Assembly (NCBI RefSeq): GCF_000719555.1
Contig: NZ_JOGX01000003.1
Coordinates: forward strand, 167,784 to 231,783
Origin: Streptomyces sp. NRRL F-5727
Lineage (GTDB): Bacteria > Actinomycetota > Actinomycetes > Streptomycetales > Streptomycetaceae
Direction of reading: 5' to 3'
Length of the DNA stretch: 64,000 bases
This document shows, one piece after another, positions 35,220 to 43,957 of the stretch. Every line of letters starts with the position of its first letter. The stretch's first letter is position 1. The notes beneath the pieces are model-generated. The model was not told the DNA's origin. It worked only from the letters and a program-made list of their open reading frames with translations, and ran no database searches. The translations under genes and the position numbers were made by a program.

Positions 35220-36149
35220 TCAGTCCGAGATCAGGCCCTCGCGGAGCTGGGCGAGCGTGCGGGTGAGCAGCCGCGAGACGTGCATCTGCGAGATGCCGAC
35301 CTCCTCGCCGATCTGCGACTGGGTCATGTTCGCGAAGAAGCGGAGCATGATGATCTGCCGCTCCCGGGGCGGGAGTTTGGCGAGCAGCGGCTTCAGCGAC
35401 TCGCGGTACTCGACGCCTTCCAGAGCCGCGTCCTCGTAGCCGAGGCGGTCCGCGAGGGAGCCCTCGCCGCCGTCGTCCTCCGGGGACGGCGAGTCGAGCG
35501 AGGAGGCCGTGTACGCGTTGCCCACCGCGAGGCCGTCGACGACGTCCTCCTCCGACACCCCGAGCACCGCGGCGAGTTCGGGCACGGTCGGCGAGCGGTC
35601 CAGCTTCTGCGCGAGCTCGTCGCTGGCCTTGGTGAGCGCGAGCCGCAGCTCCTGGAGCCGGCGCGGCACCCGCACCGACCACGAGGTGTCGCGGAAGAAG
35701 CGCTTGATCTCGCCGACGACCGTCGGCATCGCGAACGTCGGGAACTCCACGCCCCGTTCGCAGTCGAAGCGGTCGATCGCCTTGATCAGGCCGATGGTGC
35801 CGACCTGGACGATGTCCTCCATCGGCTCGTTGCGCGAGCGGAAGCGGGCCGCCGCGTACCGCACGAGCGGGAGGTTCAGCTCGATGAGGGTGTCGCGGAC
35901 GTAGGTCCGCTCCGGGCTGTCCGCCCCCGCGCCCTCGGCGTCCAGTGCCCGCAGCCGCAGGAACAGGGAGCGGGAGAGGGTGCGGGTGTCGAGCGCCGCC
36001 GGCGCGACGGCGGGCTCCGGAGCGGGCAGTGCCCCGCTCTCGGCCGCGGTCGGCGCCGTCGTCTGCGTGGGCACGGGCACGGGCTCGGGCACGTGGACCG
36101 GGACGGGCGTGAGCGTGAGCACCTTCGAGCTGCCCTGATCTGCGGACAT
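35220..36149 (-). CDS. sigN: RNA polymerase sigma factor SigN-type (SigB/SigF family)
   Basis: 309 aa. A Pro/Ala-rich N-terminal 60 residues precede regions 2-4: [60 protein letters not shown] (region 2-3), and LPPRERQIIMLRFFANMTQS (followed by [16 protein letters not shown], region 4). Members direct stress and developmental transcription and are controlled by RsbW-type anti-sigma factors. It is a close paralogue of the next gene upstream; in S. coelicolor sigN and sigF are adjacent in this way, which is the basis for the name. ATG at 36149. Confidence 0.85.
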   Translation of the reverse strand: MSADQGSSKVLTLTPVPVHVPEPVPVPTQTTAPTAAESGALPAPEPAVAPAALDTRTLSRSLFLRLRALDAEGAGADSPERTYVRDTLIELNLPLVRYAAARFRSRNEPMEDIVQVGTIGLIKAIDRFDCERGVEFPTFAMPTVVGEIKRFFRDTSWSVRVPRRLQELRLALTKASDELAQKLDRSPTVPELAAVLGVSEEDVVDGLAVGNAYTASSLDSPSPEDDGGEGSLADRLGYEDAALEGVEYRESLKPLLAKLPPRERQIIMLRFFANMTQSQIGEEVGISQMHVSRLLTRTLAQLREGLISD

Positions 36150-36288
36150 GCCACCCCCTAGAGGTCGCGGACGGTCGCGGTGGGCCGCGACCATCGGAGG
36201 AACGCAGCTTCCACCTGAATACCGGCCGTGGGGCTGCGGCAAACGCGTCCCCAGCAGAATGTCACATGTCGGCAACACGCTGTAGTGA

Positions 36289-36300
36289 CTTGTCGACAAG
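36289..36300. promoter_or_regulatory. 12-bp palindrome between sigF and sigN
   Basis: CTTGTCGACAAG is a perfect palindrome about 140 nt upstream of the sigN start in the 236-bp gap after sigF. Could bind a regulator; no other support. Confidence 0.3.
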
Positions 36301-36385
36301 GAGAGGCCGCATATCCGCAGGAAACAAGGGGTGTACGGCAATTGGGGCGCCAGGGAACTCCTCCGAACCGGTCTACCCGATCCGG

Positions 36386-37240
36386 TCATGCCTCGATTCT
36401 GTTTGCGGATCTCAGGCGGGCGAAGCTTCGGGCGAGGAGCCTTGACACGTGCATCTGCGAGACCCCGAGCTCCTGGCTGATCTGAGACTGCGTCAAGTTG
36501 CTGTAGTAGCGCAGCATCAGGATCCGCTGCTCGCGTTCGGGCAGCTGGACGAGCAGGTGCCGGACCAGGTCGCGGTGCTCCACGCCGGCCAGCGCCGGGT
36601 CCTCGTAGCCGAGCCGGTCGAGCAGCCCGGGCAGCCCGTCGCCCTCCTGCGCCGCCTCCAGGGAGGTGGCGTGGTACGACCGTCCGGCCTCGATGCAGGC
36701 GAGCACCTCGTCCTCGCCGATCCGCAGCCGCTCGGCGATCTCGGCGGTCGTGGGGGAGCGGCCGTGAGCCGTCGTCAGGTCCTCGGTGGCGCCGTTCACC
36801 TGCACCCACAGCTCGTGCAGCCGGCGCGGCACGTGCACGGTGCGGACGTTGTCGCGGAAGTACCGCTTGATCTCGCCGACCACGGTGGGCATGGCGAAGG
36901 TCGGGAACTGCACGCCCCGGTCCGGGTCGAAGCGGTCGATCGCGTTGATCAGGCCGATGGTGCCGACCTGGACGACGTCCTCCATCGGCTCGTTGCGCGA
37001 GCGGAAGCGGGCCGCCGCGTACCGGACGAGCGGGAGGTTGGCCTCGATGAGCGCCCCGCGCACCCGGTCGTGCTCGGGGGTGCCCGGCTCCAGGTTCTTG
37101 AGCTGCCCGAAGAGCACCTGGGTGAGCGCCCGGGTGTCGGCGCCCCGGCTGCTCTGCGGCCGGGGGCGCGGGGTGTCCGCGGCGCCGCCCGCCTCGTGCT
37201 GGGGCGGGACCTGAGGCGCTGTACTGGCCGGCACGTTCAC
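36386..37240 (-). CDS. sigF: RNA polymerase sigma factor SigF
   Basis: 284 aa, close to the S. coelicolor SigF length. Region 2 [20 protein letters not shown] and [20 protein letters not shown], region 3 [20 protein letters not shown], region 4 [20 protein letters not shown] with [20 protein letters not shown]. SigF acts late in spore maturation in streptomycetes. The GTG at 37240 follows AAAGGGGT; a second GTG at 37234 is equally possible. Same strand as sigN, which follows after 236 bp; the gap suggests separate promoters. Confidence 0.87.
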   Translation of the reverse strand: MNVPASTAPQVPPQHEAGGAADTPRPRPQSSRGADTRALTQVLFGQLKNLEPGTPEHDRVRGALIEANLPLVRYAAARFRSRNEPMEDVVQVGTIGLINAIDRFDPDRGVQFPTFAMPTVVGEIKRYFRDNVRTVHVPRRLHELWVQVNGATEDLTTAHGRSPTTAEIAERLRIGEDEVLACIEAGRSYHATSLEAAQEGDGLPGLLDRLGYEDPALAGVEHRDLVRHLLVQLPEREQRILMLRYYSNLTQSQISQELGVSQMHVSRLLARSFARLRSANRIEA

Positions 37241-37424
37241 GCCACCCCTTTGGCTGGTGTAGCTGGTCGACTGGGTCAACTACGGTCAAACGGTGAACTC
37301 ATCCGTCAAAAGCGGTCATAGCATCACAAGACATGTCCACTGTGTGCAAGCACCGCATAACCACGTGTTGAAGGCATCGTGGAGGAAGAACCGGAGGCCA
37401 GGGGCGCGCGGCGCCGCAACGCGC

Positions 37425-37455
37425 GAGACCCCCCGCCCGGACGGCGGGGGGTCTC
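37425..37455. terminator. Hairpin terminator of the Dabb gene
   Basis: 13-bp perfect stem GAGACCCCCCGCC with a 5-nt loop, 25 nt past the stop of the Dabb gene on the minus strand. Confidence 0.75.
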
Positions 37456-37479
37456 GGCGACATACGGACGCGGAAGGGG

Positions 37480-37773
37480 CTAGAAGGGGTAGTCCGCGAT
37501 CACCCAGGTGGAGAACTCGCGCCACAGGGCGACCCCGGCCTGGTGCGCCGGGTGGTCGAGGTAGCGCTGGAGCGCGTCCAGGTCCTCGACGGCCGAGTTG
37601 ATCGCGAAGTCGTACGCGATCGGCCGGTCCGACACGTTCCAGTCGCACTCCCAGAAGCGCAGCTCGTCGATCTGCCCGCCGAGCGCGCGGAACGCCTCGA
37701 CGCCGGCGACCACGCGCGGGTCGTCGCGCTCGACGCCCTCGTTCAGCTTGAAGAGGACCAGATGGCGGATCAC
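37480..37773 (-). CDS. Dabb (stress-responsive A/B barrel) protein
   Basis: 97 aa, single Dabb domain: MIRHLVLFKLNEGV at the start, DELRFWECDWNVSDRPIAYD, DLDALQRYLDHPAHQAGVAL. Dimeric alpha/beta barrel of the ABM superfamily; plant relatives respond to stress, bacterial roles are mostly unknown. ATG with GGAGA 8 nt upstream. Downstream of the 54-aa membrane protein gene by 9 nt, so they are probably one transcript. Confidence 0.85.
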   Translation of the reverse strand: MIRHLVLFKLNEGVERDDPRVVAGVEAFRALGGQIDELRFWECDWNVSDRPIAYDFAINSAVEDLDALQRYLDHPAHQAGVALWREFSTWVIADYPF

Positions 37774-37782
37774 TGGGGTCTC

Positions 37783-37947
37783 CTAGTTGATGAGTTCTGT
37801 CATGAACTCTCCGACACCCTTGGCGGCGCTGGAAAGGCCCTCGAAGCCTATCTGGACCAGGTCCGCGGAGCGGTCCGGGGACGTGATGATCGCGTACAGC
37901 ACGAAGACCCCGAACGCGTAGACCGCGACTTTCCTCGCCTGGGACAT
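37783..37947 (-). CDS. Small membrane protein, 54 aa
   Basis: MSQARKVAVYAFGVFVLYAI begins with a short basic tail and a single helix, then an amphipathic C-terminal half (FEGLSSAAKGVGEFMTELIN). ATG at 37947 with GGGAGGACGG directly upstream gives a strong ribosome site, which supports a real gene despite its size. Lies 9 nt upstream of the Dabb gene. Function unknown. Confidence 0.7.
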   Translation of the reverse strand: MSQARKVAVYAFGVFVLYAIITSPDRSADLVQIGFEGLSSAAKGVGEFMTELIN

Positions 37948-38341
37948 CCGTCCTCCCCCTCCCGGCGCCGGGTTTCGGCCTCGGCGGTGGCCCACTCTAA
38001 CCGAGCCTTTATGGACCAAGGGCCTGTGCTTCGGGGTCTTTCGCCGTCCCCCGGACGGGTGCGGGGGGAGCAGGATGGAGAGCGAGCCCGGCGGATCTGG
38101 CAGGAATCCGCGGGGCACATGGAACCGGCCCGCACTGCGGGGTCCGCGCCGCGAGCTTCCCCCCTGACTGCGGCGCAGGACTTGTCGGACCGGTTCTCAT
38201 CGGGGGGAGCGGCTTGTCCCCCCGATGCCGCTCCCCCCGTCCTCTTCCCCCGCGCCCCCTCCCCGCCGTATGACGCAACGTCACCCACCGTCCGGCGTAC
38301 GGTGTCCGGTGATCGTCTCCGTCACGCGAAAGGCGCAGCGC
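37948..38341. other. 394-bp divergent intergenic region with mutually exclusive hairpins
   Basis: At 38199-38238 one segment (GGGGGGAGCGGC, 38202-38213) can pair either with CCCCCCGAT at 38218-38226 (9 bp with the preceding ATC) or with GCCGCTCCCCCC at 38227-38238 (12 bp). The latter ends 103 nt before the TrmO-like gene. The arrangement recalls attenuators, but no leader peptide or U tract is seen. The rest of the region shows nothing recognised. Confidence 0.45.
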
Positions 38342-38821
38342 ATGTCCGAGAGCAGCACGCCCGTGGAGATCGTCTCGGCTCCCGTCGGCCGGGTGGTCGG
38401 CGGCCGGGCGGAGGTCCGGGACGACGAGTGGGGCGGGGTGGCGGCGGTGATCCGGCTGGACGACCGCTTCGCGCCGGAGGCCCTGGCCGGCCTGGACTCC
38501 TTCTCGCACGTCGAGGTCGTCTACCACTTCGACCGGGTGCCGGCGGAGAAGGTGGAGACCGGCGCGCGGCATCCGCGCGGCAACACCGACTGGCCGCTCG
38601 TCGGCATCTTCGCCCAGCGCGGCAAGAACCGCCCCAACCGGCTCGGCGTCTCCCGCTGCCGGCTGCTGCGCGTCGAGGGGCGTGACGTCCACGTGGAGGG
38701 CCTGGACGCGGTCGACGGCACGCCCGTGCTCGACATCAAGCCCTACATGGCCGAGTTCGGCCCGCGCGGCGCCACCACCCAGCCGGAGTGGGCCACCGAG
38801 ATCATGCGCGCCTACTACTGA
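38342..38821 (+). CDS. TrmO-like (TsaA/UPF0066) tRNA methyltransferase family protein
   Basis: 159 aa, one TrmO N-terminal-type domain: FSHVEVVYHFDRV, RHPRGNTDWPLVGIFAQRG, NRPNRLGVSRCRLL, GTPVLDIKPYMAEF. In E. coli TrmO methylates N6-threonylcarbamoyladenosine at tRNA position 37 using SAM; the actinobacterial proteins have only the catalytic domain and their substrate is not proven. ATG at 38342 preceded by AAAGG. Terminator follows between it and the tRNA on the other strand. Confidence 0.82.
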   Translation: MSESSTPVEIVSAPVGRVVGGRAEVRDDEWGGVAAVIRLDDRFAPEALAGLDSFSHVEVVYHFDRVPAEKVETGARHPRGNTDWPLVGIFAQRGKNRPNRLGVSRCRLLRVEGRDVHVEGLDAVDGTPVLDIKPYMAEFGPRGATTQPEWATEIMRAYY

Positions 38822-38850
38822 CCCCCGCGCACCGCGTCCGACATGCAGAA

Positions 38851-38884
38851 CGCCCCTCCGGCCAGTTGCCTGGCGGGAGGGGCG
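38851..38884. terminator. Hairpin between TrmO-like gene and tRNA-Ser(CGA)
   Basis: CGCCCCTCC and GGAGGGGCG-type arms with an inner GCCAG/CTGGC stem; convergent genes share it. Confidence 0.65.
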
Positions 38885-38891
38885 TCTTCAG

Positions 38892-38976
38892 CGGTAGCGG
38901 AGGGATTTGAACCCTCGGTGACTTGCGCCACACTCGCTTTCGAGGCGAGCTCCTTCGGCCGCTCGGACACGCTACC
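38892..38976 (-). tRNA. tRNA-Ser (anticodon CGA)
   Basis: 85 nt class II tRNA on the minus strand: acceptor GGTAGCG/CGCTACC, anticodon arm CTCGC-CTCGAAA-GCGAG with CGA, T arm GAGGG-TTCAAAT-CCCTC, discriminator G. Confidence 0.97.
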
Positions 38977-39043
38977 GAGAGAGAGCTTAGCCCAAACCGG
39001 CCCAGCGAAGAAATCCGTATCCCCGCGCAGGTCACGGCGGGGG

Positions 39044-39520
39044 TCAGCGGGTCCGGAAGAAGCCGGTGAGCTGCTCGGCGCACTCCTCGCCGAGGACGCC
39101 CCGGACGACCTCCGGGCGGTGGTTGAGCCGGCGGTCGCGGACCAGGTCCCAGAGGGAGCCGGCGGCGCCCGCCTTCTCGTCGTCGGCGCCGTAGACGACC
39201 CGCTCGACCCGCGACTGGACCAGGGCGCCCGCGCACATCACACAGGGCTCCAGGGTCACCACGAGGGTGCAGCCGGTCAGCCGCCACTCGCCGGTGGCGG
39301 CGGCGGCCCGGCGCAGCGCCAGGACCTCCGCGTGGGCCGTCGGATCGCCGGTCGCCTCCCGCTCGTTGTGCCCCCGGGAGAGGACCTCGCCGACGGGGGA
39401 GAGCACGACCGCGCCGACCGGTACGTCACCGGCCGGCACGGCCGCGGCCGCCTCGGCGAGGGCGAGGCGCATGGCGTCCCGCCAGAGCTCCGGCACGGGG
39501 CCGGGTACCGCGGCCTGCAC
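39044..39520 (-). CDS. tadA: tRNA-specific adenosine deaminase TadA
   Basis: 158 aa cytidine-deaminase fold. Zinc site DPTAHAEVLAL (His-Ala-Glu) and TLEPCVMCAGALV (Pro-Cys-x2-Cys) are intact. TadA converts A34 to inosine in tRNA-Arg(ACG), which is encoded at 18641-18713 here. GTG start overlaps the upstream stop by one base (TAGTG), with GGAGG 10 nt before it, so translation is coupled to the acidic partner gene. Confidence 0.92.
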   Translation of the reverse strand: MQAAVPGPVPELWRDAMRLALAEAAAAVPAGDVPVGAVVLSPVGEVLSRGHNEREATGDPTAHAEVLALRRAAAATGEWRLTGCTLVVTLEPCVMCAGALVQSRVERVVYGADDEKAGAAGSLWDLVRDRRLNHRPEVVRGVLGEECAEQLTGFFRTR

Positions 39521-40056
39521 TAGCGGACGGCCTCCAGGATGTCGGAGGCGCCGATGGCGTCGGCGATCTCCCCCAGGGCGTCGTCGGTCACGGCGAGCAG
39601 GGTCCGCTCCGGCATGCCGAGGTCGGCGAGGATCCGGCCCTCGCCGAGCGGACCGGCCGGCGCGATGCCGGCGCTGCCCGCGGCGGCGTCCTCGTCCTCG
39701 TCGGCCGCGTGCTCCGGCTCACCGTCCTCGGTGCCGTCCAGGTTCACCAGTTCGTCGAGCTCGCTGTCCGGGTCGTCGTCGCCGAGCAGTTCCGAGGTGA
39801 GGATCTCCCCGTACGAGGAGCGGGCCGCGGCCGCCGCGTCGGAGACGTAGACCCGCGGGTCGTCCTCCCCGTCGACGCGGACGATGCCGAACCACGCGTC
39901 CTCCTGCTCGATGAAGACGAGGACGGTCTCCCCCTCGTCGGCCGCCGCCTCGCGGGCCAGATCGGCCAGGTCCGCCAGCGTCTCCACGTCGTCGAGCTCC
40001 GTATCGCTCGCTTCCCACCCGTCTTCGGTGCGCGCGAGCAGTGCGGCGAAGTACAC
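39520..40056 (-). CDS. TadA-associated acidic protein
   Basis: 178 aa, very acidic (runs such as DDDPDSELDELVNLDGTEDG and DEDEDAAAG). N-terminal MYFAALLARTEDGWEASDTE and C-terminal PERTLLAVTDDALGEIADAI are conserved-looking, the acidic middle is likely unstructured. Actinobacterial genomes annotate this gene as tRNA adenosine deaminase-associated because it always sits ahead of tadA, as here. Role unknown. GTG start, GGAG 6 nt upstream. Confidence 0.82.
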   Translation of the reverse strand: MYFAALLARTEDGWEASDTELDDVETLADLADLAREAAADEGETVLVFIEQEDAWFGIVRVDGEDDPRVYVSDAAAAARSSYGEILTSELLGDDDPDSELDELVNLDGTEDGEPEHAADEDEDAAAGSAGIAPAGPLGEGRILADLGMPERTLLAVTDDALGEIADAIGASDILEAVR

Positions 40057-40254
40057 CTGACTCTCCCACTGATCAGAGGTGTGATGATCCGGCGGCGCGC
40101 TCCTGAGCCCCGCCCAATCGGCATCGTGACAGAAACGACGGCCTCAGGAGAGGTCTTCGGCTCTTGCGTCGTGCATCAGTCTGAACCACACCGCGTTCGG
40201 GTGGGCGTGCGACCCCGGCGCACGGAGGGAGCGCGTCGGCCGTGGCCGGGGCCC

Positions 40255-40473
40255 TCACCAACGGAAGGTGCGCATGCGCATGGCCTGTCTCATCCGGGCC
40301 GCCCGGGCGCGCCGCGGCTGCACCCGGTCGCGCAGCGCCTTGGCCTCGCCGAGCTCGCGGAGGAACTGGGCGCGGCGCCTGCGGCGCTCCGCGTCGGTCT
40401 CCGGCTGTGTCTCCGGCTCCCGGGGCTCCGTGTCGCCCCGGACCTGGCCGGATGTGTTCTGCGGGTCGGGCAT
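40255..40473 (-). CDS. Small basic conserved hypothetical protein, 72 aa
   Basis: Starts [20 protein letters not shown] and becomes strongly basic and helical ([41 protein letters not shown] split across the end). The charge pattern suggests nucleic-acid or ribosome contact, an inference. ATG at 40473 chosen; GTG starts lie a few codons upstream. Divergent from upp. Confidence 0.65.
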   Translation of the reverse strand: MPDPQNTSGQVRGDTEPREPETQPETDAERRRRRAQFLRELGEAKALRDRVQPRRARAARMRQAMRMRTFRW

Positions 40474-40565
40474 CGGCCACACCACCCCATCGCTGGGTCC
40501 CTGTGCGTCCACCTTGCCGCAGCGGTGTGGGTCGGTGCCAGTGCGCGGCGGGCTACTGTTGGGTC

Positions 40566-41201
40566 ATGCGTCTCCACGTCGTCGATCACCCGCTGGTCGC
40601 CCACAAGCTCACCACCCTGCGCGACAAGCGCACGGACTCCCCGACCTTCCGCCGGCTCGCCGACGAGCTGGTCACCCTGCTCGCCTACGAGGCGACCCGG
40701 GACGTGCGGACCGAGCAGGTCGACATCGAGACCCCCGTCACGCCGACGACCGGCGTGAAGCTGTCGTACCCGCGTCCGCTGGTCGTCCCGATCCTGCGCG
40801 CCGGGCTCGGCATGCTGGACGGCATGGTGCGGCTGCTCCCGACGGCCGAGGTCGGCTTCCTGGGCATGATCCGGAACGAGGAGACGCTGGAGGCGTCGAC
40901 CTACGCCACCCGGATGCCGGAGGACCTCTCGGGCCGCCAGGTGTACGTGCTCGACCCGATGCTGGCGACCGGCGGCACGCTGGTCGCGGCGATCCAGGAG
41001 CTGATCCGGCGCGGCGCGGACGACGTGACGGCCGTGGTGCTCCTCGCCGCCCCGGAGGGCGTCGAGGTCATGGAGCGCGAGCTGGCGGGCACGCCGGTGA
41101 CGGTCGTGACGGCCTCGGTCGACGAGCGGCTCAACGAGCACGGCTACATCGTCCCGGGCCTGGGCGACGCCGGCGACCGCATGTACGGCGCCGCCGAGTA
41201 G
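40566..41201 (+). CDS. upp: Uracil phosphoribosyltransferase
   Basis: 211 aa. Converts uracil and PRPP to UMP in pyrimidine salvage. Visible: [20 protein letters not shown] at the start, [12 protein letters not shown], the PRPP loop [16 protein letters not shown] and the uracil-binding C-terminus [19 protein letters not shown]. Length normal. Cytoplasmic. Single gene, converging on the LytR_C protein gene. Confidence 0.95.
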   Translation: MRLHVVDHPLVAHKLTTLRDKRTDSPTFRRLADELVTLLAYEATRDVRTEQVDIETPVTPTTGVKLSYPRPLVVPILRAGLGMLDGMVRLLPTAEVGFLGMIRNEETLEASTYATRMPEDLSGRQVYVLDPMLATGGTLVAAIQELIRRGADDVTAVVLLAAPEGVEVMERELAGTPVTVVTASVDERLNEHGYIVPGLGDAGDRMYGAAE

Positions 41202-41214
41202 CTCCCGGAAGGGG

Positions 41215-41841
41215 TCAGCAGCGGGCCGGCGCGGGCTTGGGCTTGTTCAGGGCCGCCAGCGCCGCGTCCGCCGTCGCCTTGGGCGACAGGGTCTTGAACG
41301 CCGTACCGATGATCAGGTCGACGTCCGCCGTGGTGCGGGCGTCGACCTTCGTCGTGGTGCCCGCGAGCTGGGTGCCGAGGACGGCGAAGGCGCCCTTGGC
41401 GGCGGCGGGGGCGCCGAGCAGCAGCCCGGAGCCCTTCACCTTCTTGTCGTAGGCGGCGGGCGCGTTGCCGATCTTGCCGATGACGAAGCCGCGCTTCTTG
41501 AGCTCGTCGGCGGTGGTCTTGGCGAGTCCGCTGCGCGGGGTCGCGTTGTAGACGTTGACCGTGACCTGGGCGGGCTTCGGCGGCTTGGCGGCGGCGGCGC
41601 TGGGGGTGGGCGCGGGCTTGCAGTCGGTCTGCCGGCCGGCGGTGGTCTTCTTCGTCCCGTCGTCGCCGGTGAAGACGTCGACGAGCTGGAGCGTGCCCCA
41701 GCCGGCCGCGCCGAGCACGACCACGGCGGCGGCGGAGGCCAGGACGATCCTGCGCCGGCGGTGGGGTCGGCGCATGCGCGGGTAGACATCCCCCGTGATG
41801 CGGTACTTTCCGCCCATGCCGGGGGGAGTGAGCATGCTCAT
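41215..41841 (-). CDS. LytR C-terminal domain (LytR_C) membrane protein
   Basis: 208 aa. Basic N-terminal tail, one membrane helix (IVLASAAAVVVLGAAGWG), a short Pro/Ala linker and a LytR_C domain (VTVNVYNATPRSGLAKTTAD, RGFVIGKIGNAP, DVDLIIGTAFKTL) facing outward. LytR_C domains accompany cell-wall teichoic acid or arabinogalactan ligases; this protein lacks the catalytic LCP domain, so it is likely an accessory wall protein. ATG at 41841; ATG at 41835 also possible. Confidence 0.83.
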   Translation of the reverse strand: MSMLTPPGMGGKYRITGDVYPRMRRPHRRRRIVLASAAAVVVLGAAGWGTLQLVDVFTGDDGTKKTTAGRQTDCKPAPTPSAAAAKPPKPAQVTVNVYNATPRSGLAKTTADELKKRGFVIGKIGNAPAAYDKKVKGSGLLLGAPAAAKGAFAVLGTQLAGTTTKVDARTTADVDLIIGTAFKTLSPKATADAALAALNKPKPAPARC

Positions 41842-41955
41842 GGGCGCAGCGTAATGCCGCCCGTGCGCGATGCCTACTTGATGATCATGTGATCGCGGCC
41901 GGATGGGCGCGAACTGCCCCCGAAAGGATCAGCGCGCGAGGTCCCGGCGGTGGGG

Positions 41956-42252
41956 TCAGTCCAGTTCCAGCACGCGGGCGTGGAGCACCTGGCGCTGCTG
42001 GAGGGCCGCGCGGACGGCGCGGTGCAGTCCGTCCTCGAGGTACAGGTCGCCCTGCCACTTCACGACGTGCGCGAAGAGGTCGCCGTAGAAGGTGGAGTCC
42101 TCGGCGAGCAGGGTCTCCAGGTCCAGCTGGCCCTTGGTGGTGACGAGCTGGTCGAGGCGGACCGGGCGCGGGGCGACGTCCGCCCACTGCCGGGTGCTTT
42201 CCCGGCCGTGGTCGGGATACGGCCGGCCGTTTCCGATGCGCTTGAAGATCAC
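41956..42252 (-). CDS. Conserved actinobacterial protein, 98 aa (often labelled VapB-like)
   Basis: MIFKRIGNGRPYPDHGRES, then DVAPRPVRLDQLVTTKGQLD and FYGDLFAHVVKWQGDLYLED with DGLHRAVRAALQQRQVLHAR. The LYLEDGLHR stretch resembles a ParB/Srx-type nucleotide pocket; automated pipelines have labelled homologues as VapB-family antitoxins, but no toxin gene is adjacent and I would not adopt that name. Highly conserved-looking and probably a core gene. ATG at 42252. Confidence 0.75.
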   Translation of the reverse strand: MIFKRIGNGRPYPDHGRESTRQWADVAPRPVRLDQLVTTKGQLDLETLLAEDSTFYGDLFAHVVKWQGDLYLEDGLHRAVRAALQQRQVLHARVLELD

Positions 42253-42348
42253 ACGGAAAGCCTACCGGGCGAGCGGCTCCCGGCGCAGCCACGCGGAACC
42301 GATGGGATGCTGGTGCAGACCGTGACATAAGCGACATTGGGGTGCCGC

Positions 42349-43950
42349 ATGGCCGAGACGGAGCAGCAGCCGACGACCCCGGAGCCGCCGGTGTCCGCGC
42401 CCGCGCTCCCCGGCCCGGTCGCGGAGATCGCCGCCGGGTACGCCTTCGGGGGAGAAGCCCTCGATCTGGGGGCGGCGCTCTGGGACGGCGTCTGTCACCC
42501 GGACGCGCCGGTACGGATCCCGCTGGCCGTCCTCAACCGGCACGGGCTCGTCGCGGGCGCCACCGGCACCGGCAAGACCAAGACCCTCCAGCTGATCGCC
42601 GAACAGCTCTCCGCCCACGGCGTCCCGGTCTTCCTCGCCGACGTCAAGGGCGACGTCTCCGGCCTCTCCGCCCCCGGCGAGGACGGCGGGAAGGTGCGGG
42701 AGCGGGCCGCGCAGACCGGCCAGGAGTGGACCCCCACCGGCTTCCCCTGCGCGTTCTACGGCCTCGGCGGCACCGGCCCCGGCATCCCCGTCCGCGCCAC
42801 GGTCACCAGCTTCGGCCCGGTGCTGCTCTCCAGGGTGCTCCAGCTGAACCGGACCCAGGAGCAGTCGCTCGGCCTGATCTTCCACTACGCCGACGCCAAG
42901 GGCCTGGAGCTGGTGGACCTGAAGGACCTGCGGGCGGTGGTCGCCTTCCTCGTCTCGGACGTCGGCAAGCCCGAACTGAAGGGGATCGGCGGTCTGTCCA
43001 CGGCGACCGCCGGGGTGATCCTGCGCGCCCTGACCGCCTTCGAGCAGCAGGGCGCGGCCGGCTTCTTCGGGGAGCCCGAGTTCGACACCGCGGAGTTCCT
43101 GCGGACCGCCGAGGACGGGCGGGGGATCGTCTCGGTCCTGGAGCTGCCGGCGGTGCGGGAGCGGCCGCAGCTCTTCTCGACCTTCCTGATGTGGCTGCTC
43201 GCGGACCTCTTCCACGACCTGCCGGAGGTCGGCGACCCGGAGAAGCCGAAGCTGGTCTTCTTCTTCGACGAGGCCCACCTCCTCTTCACGGGGGCCTCGA
43301 AGGCGTTCCTGGAGTCGATCACGCAGACGGTCCGGCTGATCCGCTCCAAGGGCGTCGGCGTCTTCTTCGTGACCCAGACCCCGAAGGACGTGCCCGCGGA
43401 CGTCCTCGCCCAGCTCGGCAGCCGGGTCCAGCACGCGCTGCGCGCCTTCACCCCGGACGACGCCAAGGCCCTGAAGGCGACGGTGCGGACCTTCCCGGAG
43501 TCGGCGTACGACCTGGCGGAGGTGCTGACCACGCTCGGCACGGGCGAGGCGGTGGTCACCGTACTGGGCGAGCGGGGAGCGCCGACCCCGGTGGCGGCGA
43601 CCCGGCTGCGGGCGCCTGAGTCGCTGATGGGGCCGGTCGACGCGGCCGCGCTGGACGCGGCGGTCGAGGGCTCGCCGCTGTACGGGCGGTACGCGCGGGC
43701 GGTGGACCGGGAGTCGGCGTACGAGCGGCTGTCCGCGGACGAGGAGGCCCGGGCGGCGGAGGCGGTCCGGGCGGCGGAGGCGAAGGCGGCCGGGAGAACG
43801 ACCCGGGCGAGGGCCCCCGAAGAGGAGCCCTCGCTCGTCGAACAGGTCGTCGGCAGCGGGATGTTCACGTCCCTCGCCCGGTCGATCGGCACCCAGCTGG
43901 GCCGGGAGATCGGCCGCTCGATCTTCGGGACGGCCCGCCGCCGCAGGTGA
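42349..43950 (+). CDS. HerA-like ATPase (DUF853)
   Basis: 533 aa. Walker A GATGTGKTKTLQ near residues 70-80, Walker B LVFFFDEAHLLFTG, a sensor-like VFFVTQTPKDV and an arginine-rich GSRVQHALRAFTPDDAKAL. DUF853 proteins are FtsK-HerA superfamily motors of unclear substrate, distinct from the HerA-NurA resection pair (no nuclease nearby). Soluble; C-terminal Ala/Glu/Arg-rich helix. ATG at 42349 is preferred to the GTG/ATG codons 4 codons upstream. Confidence 0.88.
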   Translation: MAETEQQPTTPEPPVSAPALPGPVAEIAAGYAFGGEALDLGAALWDGVCHPDAPVRIPLAVLNRHGLVAGATGTGKTKTLQLIAEQLSAHGVPVFLADVKGDVSGLSAPGEDGGKVRERAAQTGQEWTPTGFPCAFYGLGGTGPGIPVRATVTSFGPVLLSRVLQLNRTQEQSLGLIFHYADAKGLELVDLKDLRAVVAFLVSDVGKPELKGIGGLSTATAGVILRALTAFEQQGAAGFFGEPEFDTAEFLRTAEDGRGIVSVLELPAVRERPQLFSTFLMWLLADLFHDLPEVGDPEKPKLVFFFDEAHLLFTGASKAFLESITQTVRLIRSKGVGVFFVTQTPKDVPADVLAQLGSRVQHALRAFTPDDAKALKATVRTFPESAYDLAEVLTTLGTGEAVVTVLGERGAPTPVAATRLRAPESLMGPVDAAALDAAVEGSPLYGRYARAVDRESAYERLSADEEARAAEAVRAAEAKAAGRTTRARAPEEEPSLVEQVVGSGMFTSLARSIGTQLGREIGRSIFGTARRRR

Positions 43951-43957
43951 CCGGGGT

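Noticed and set aside
41956..42252. VapB antitoxin of a toxin-antitoxin pair
   Set aside because: No toxin gene adjacent and no recognisable DNA-binding antitoxin motif.
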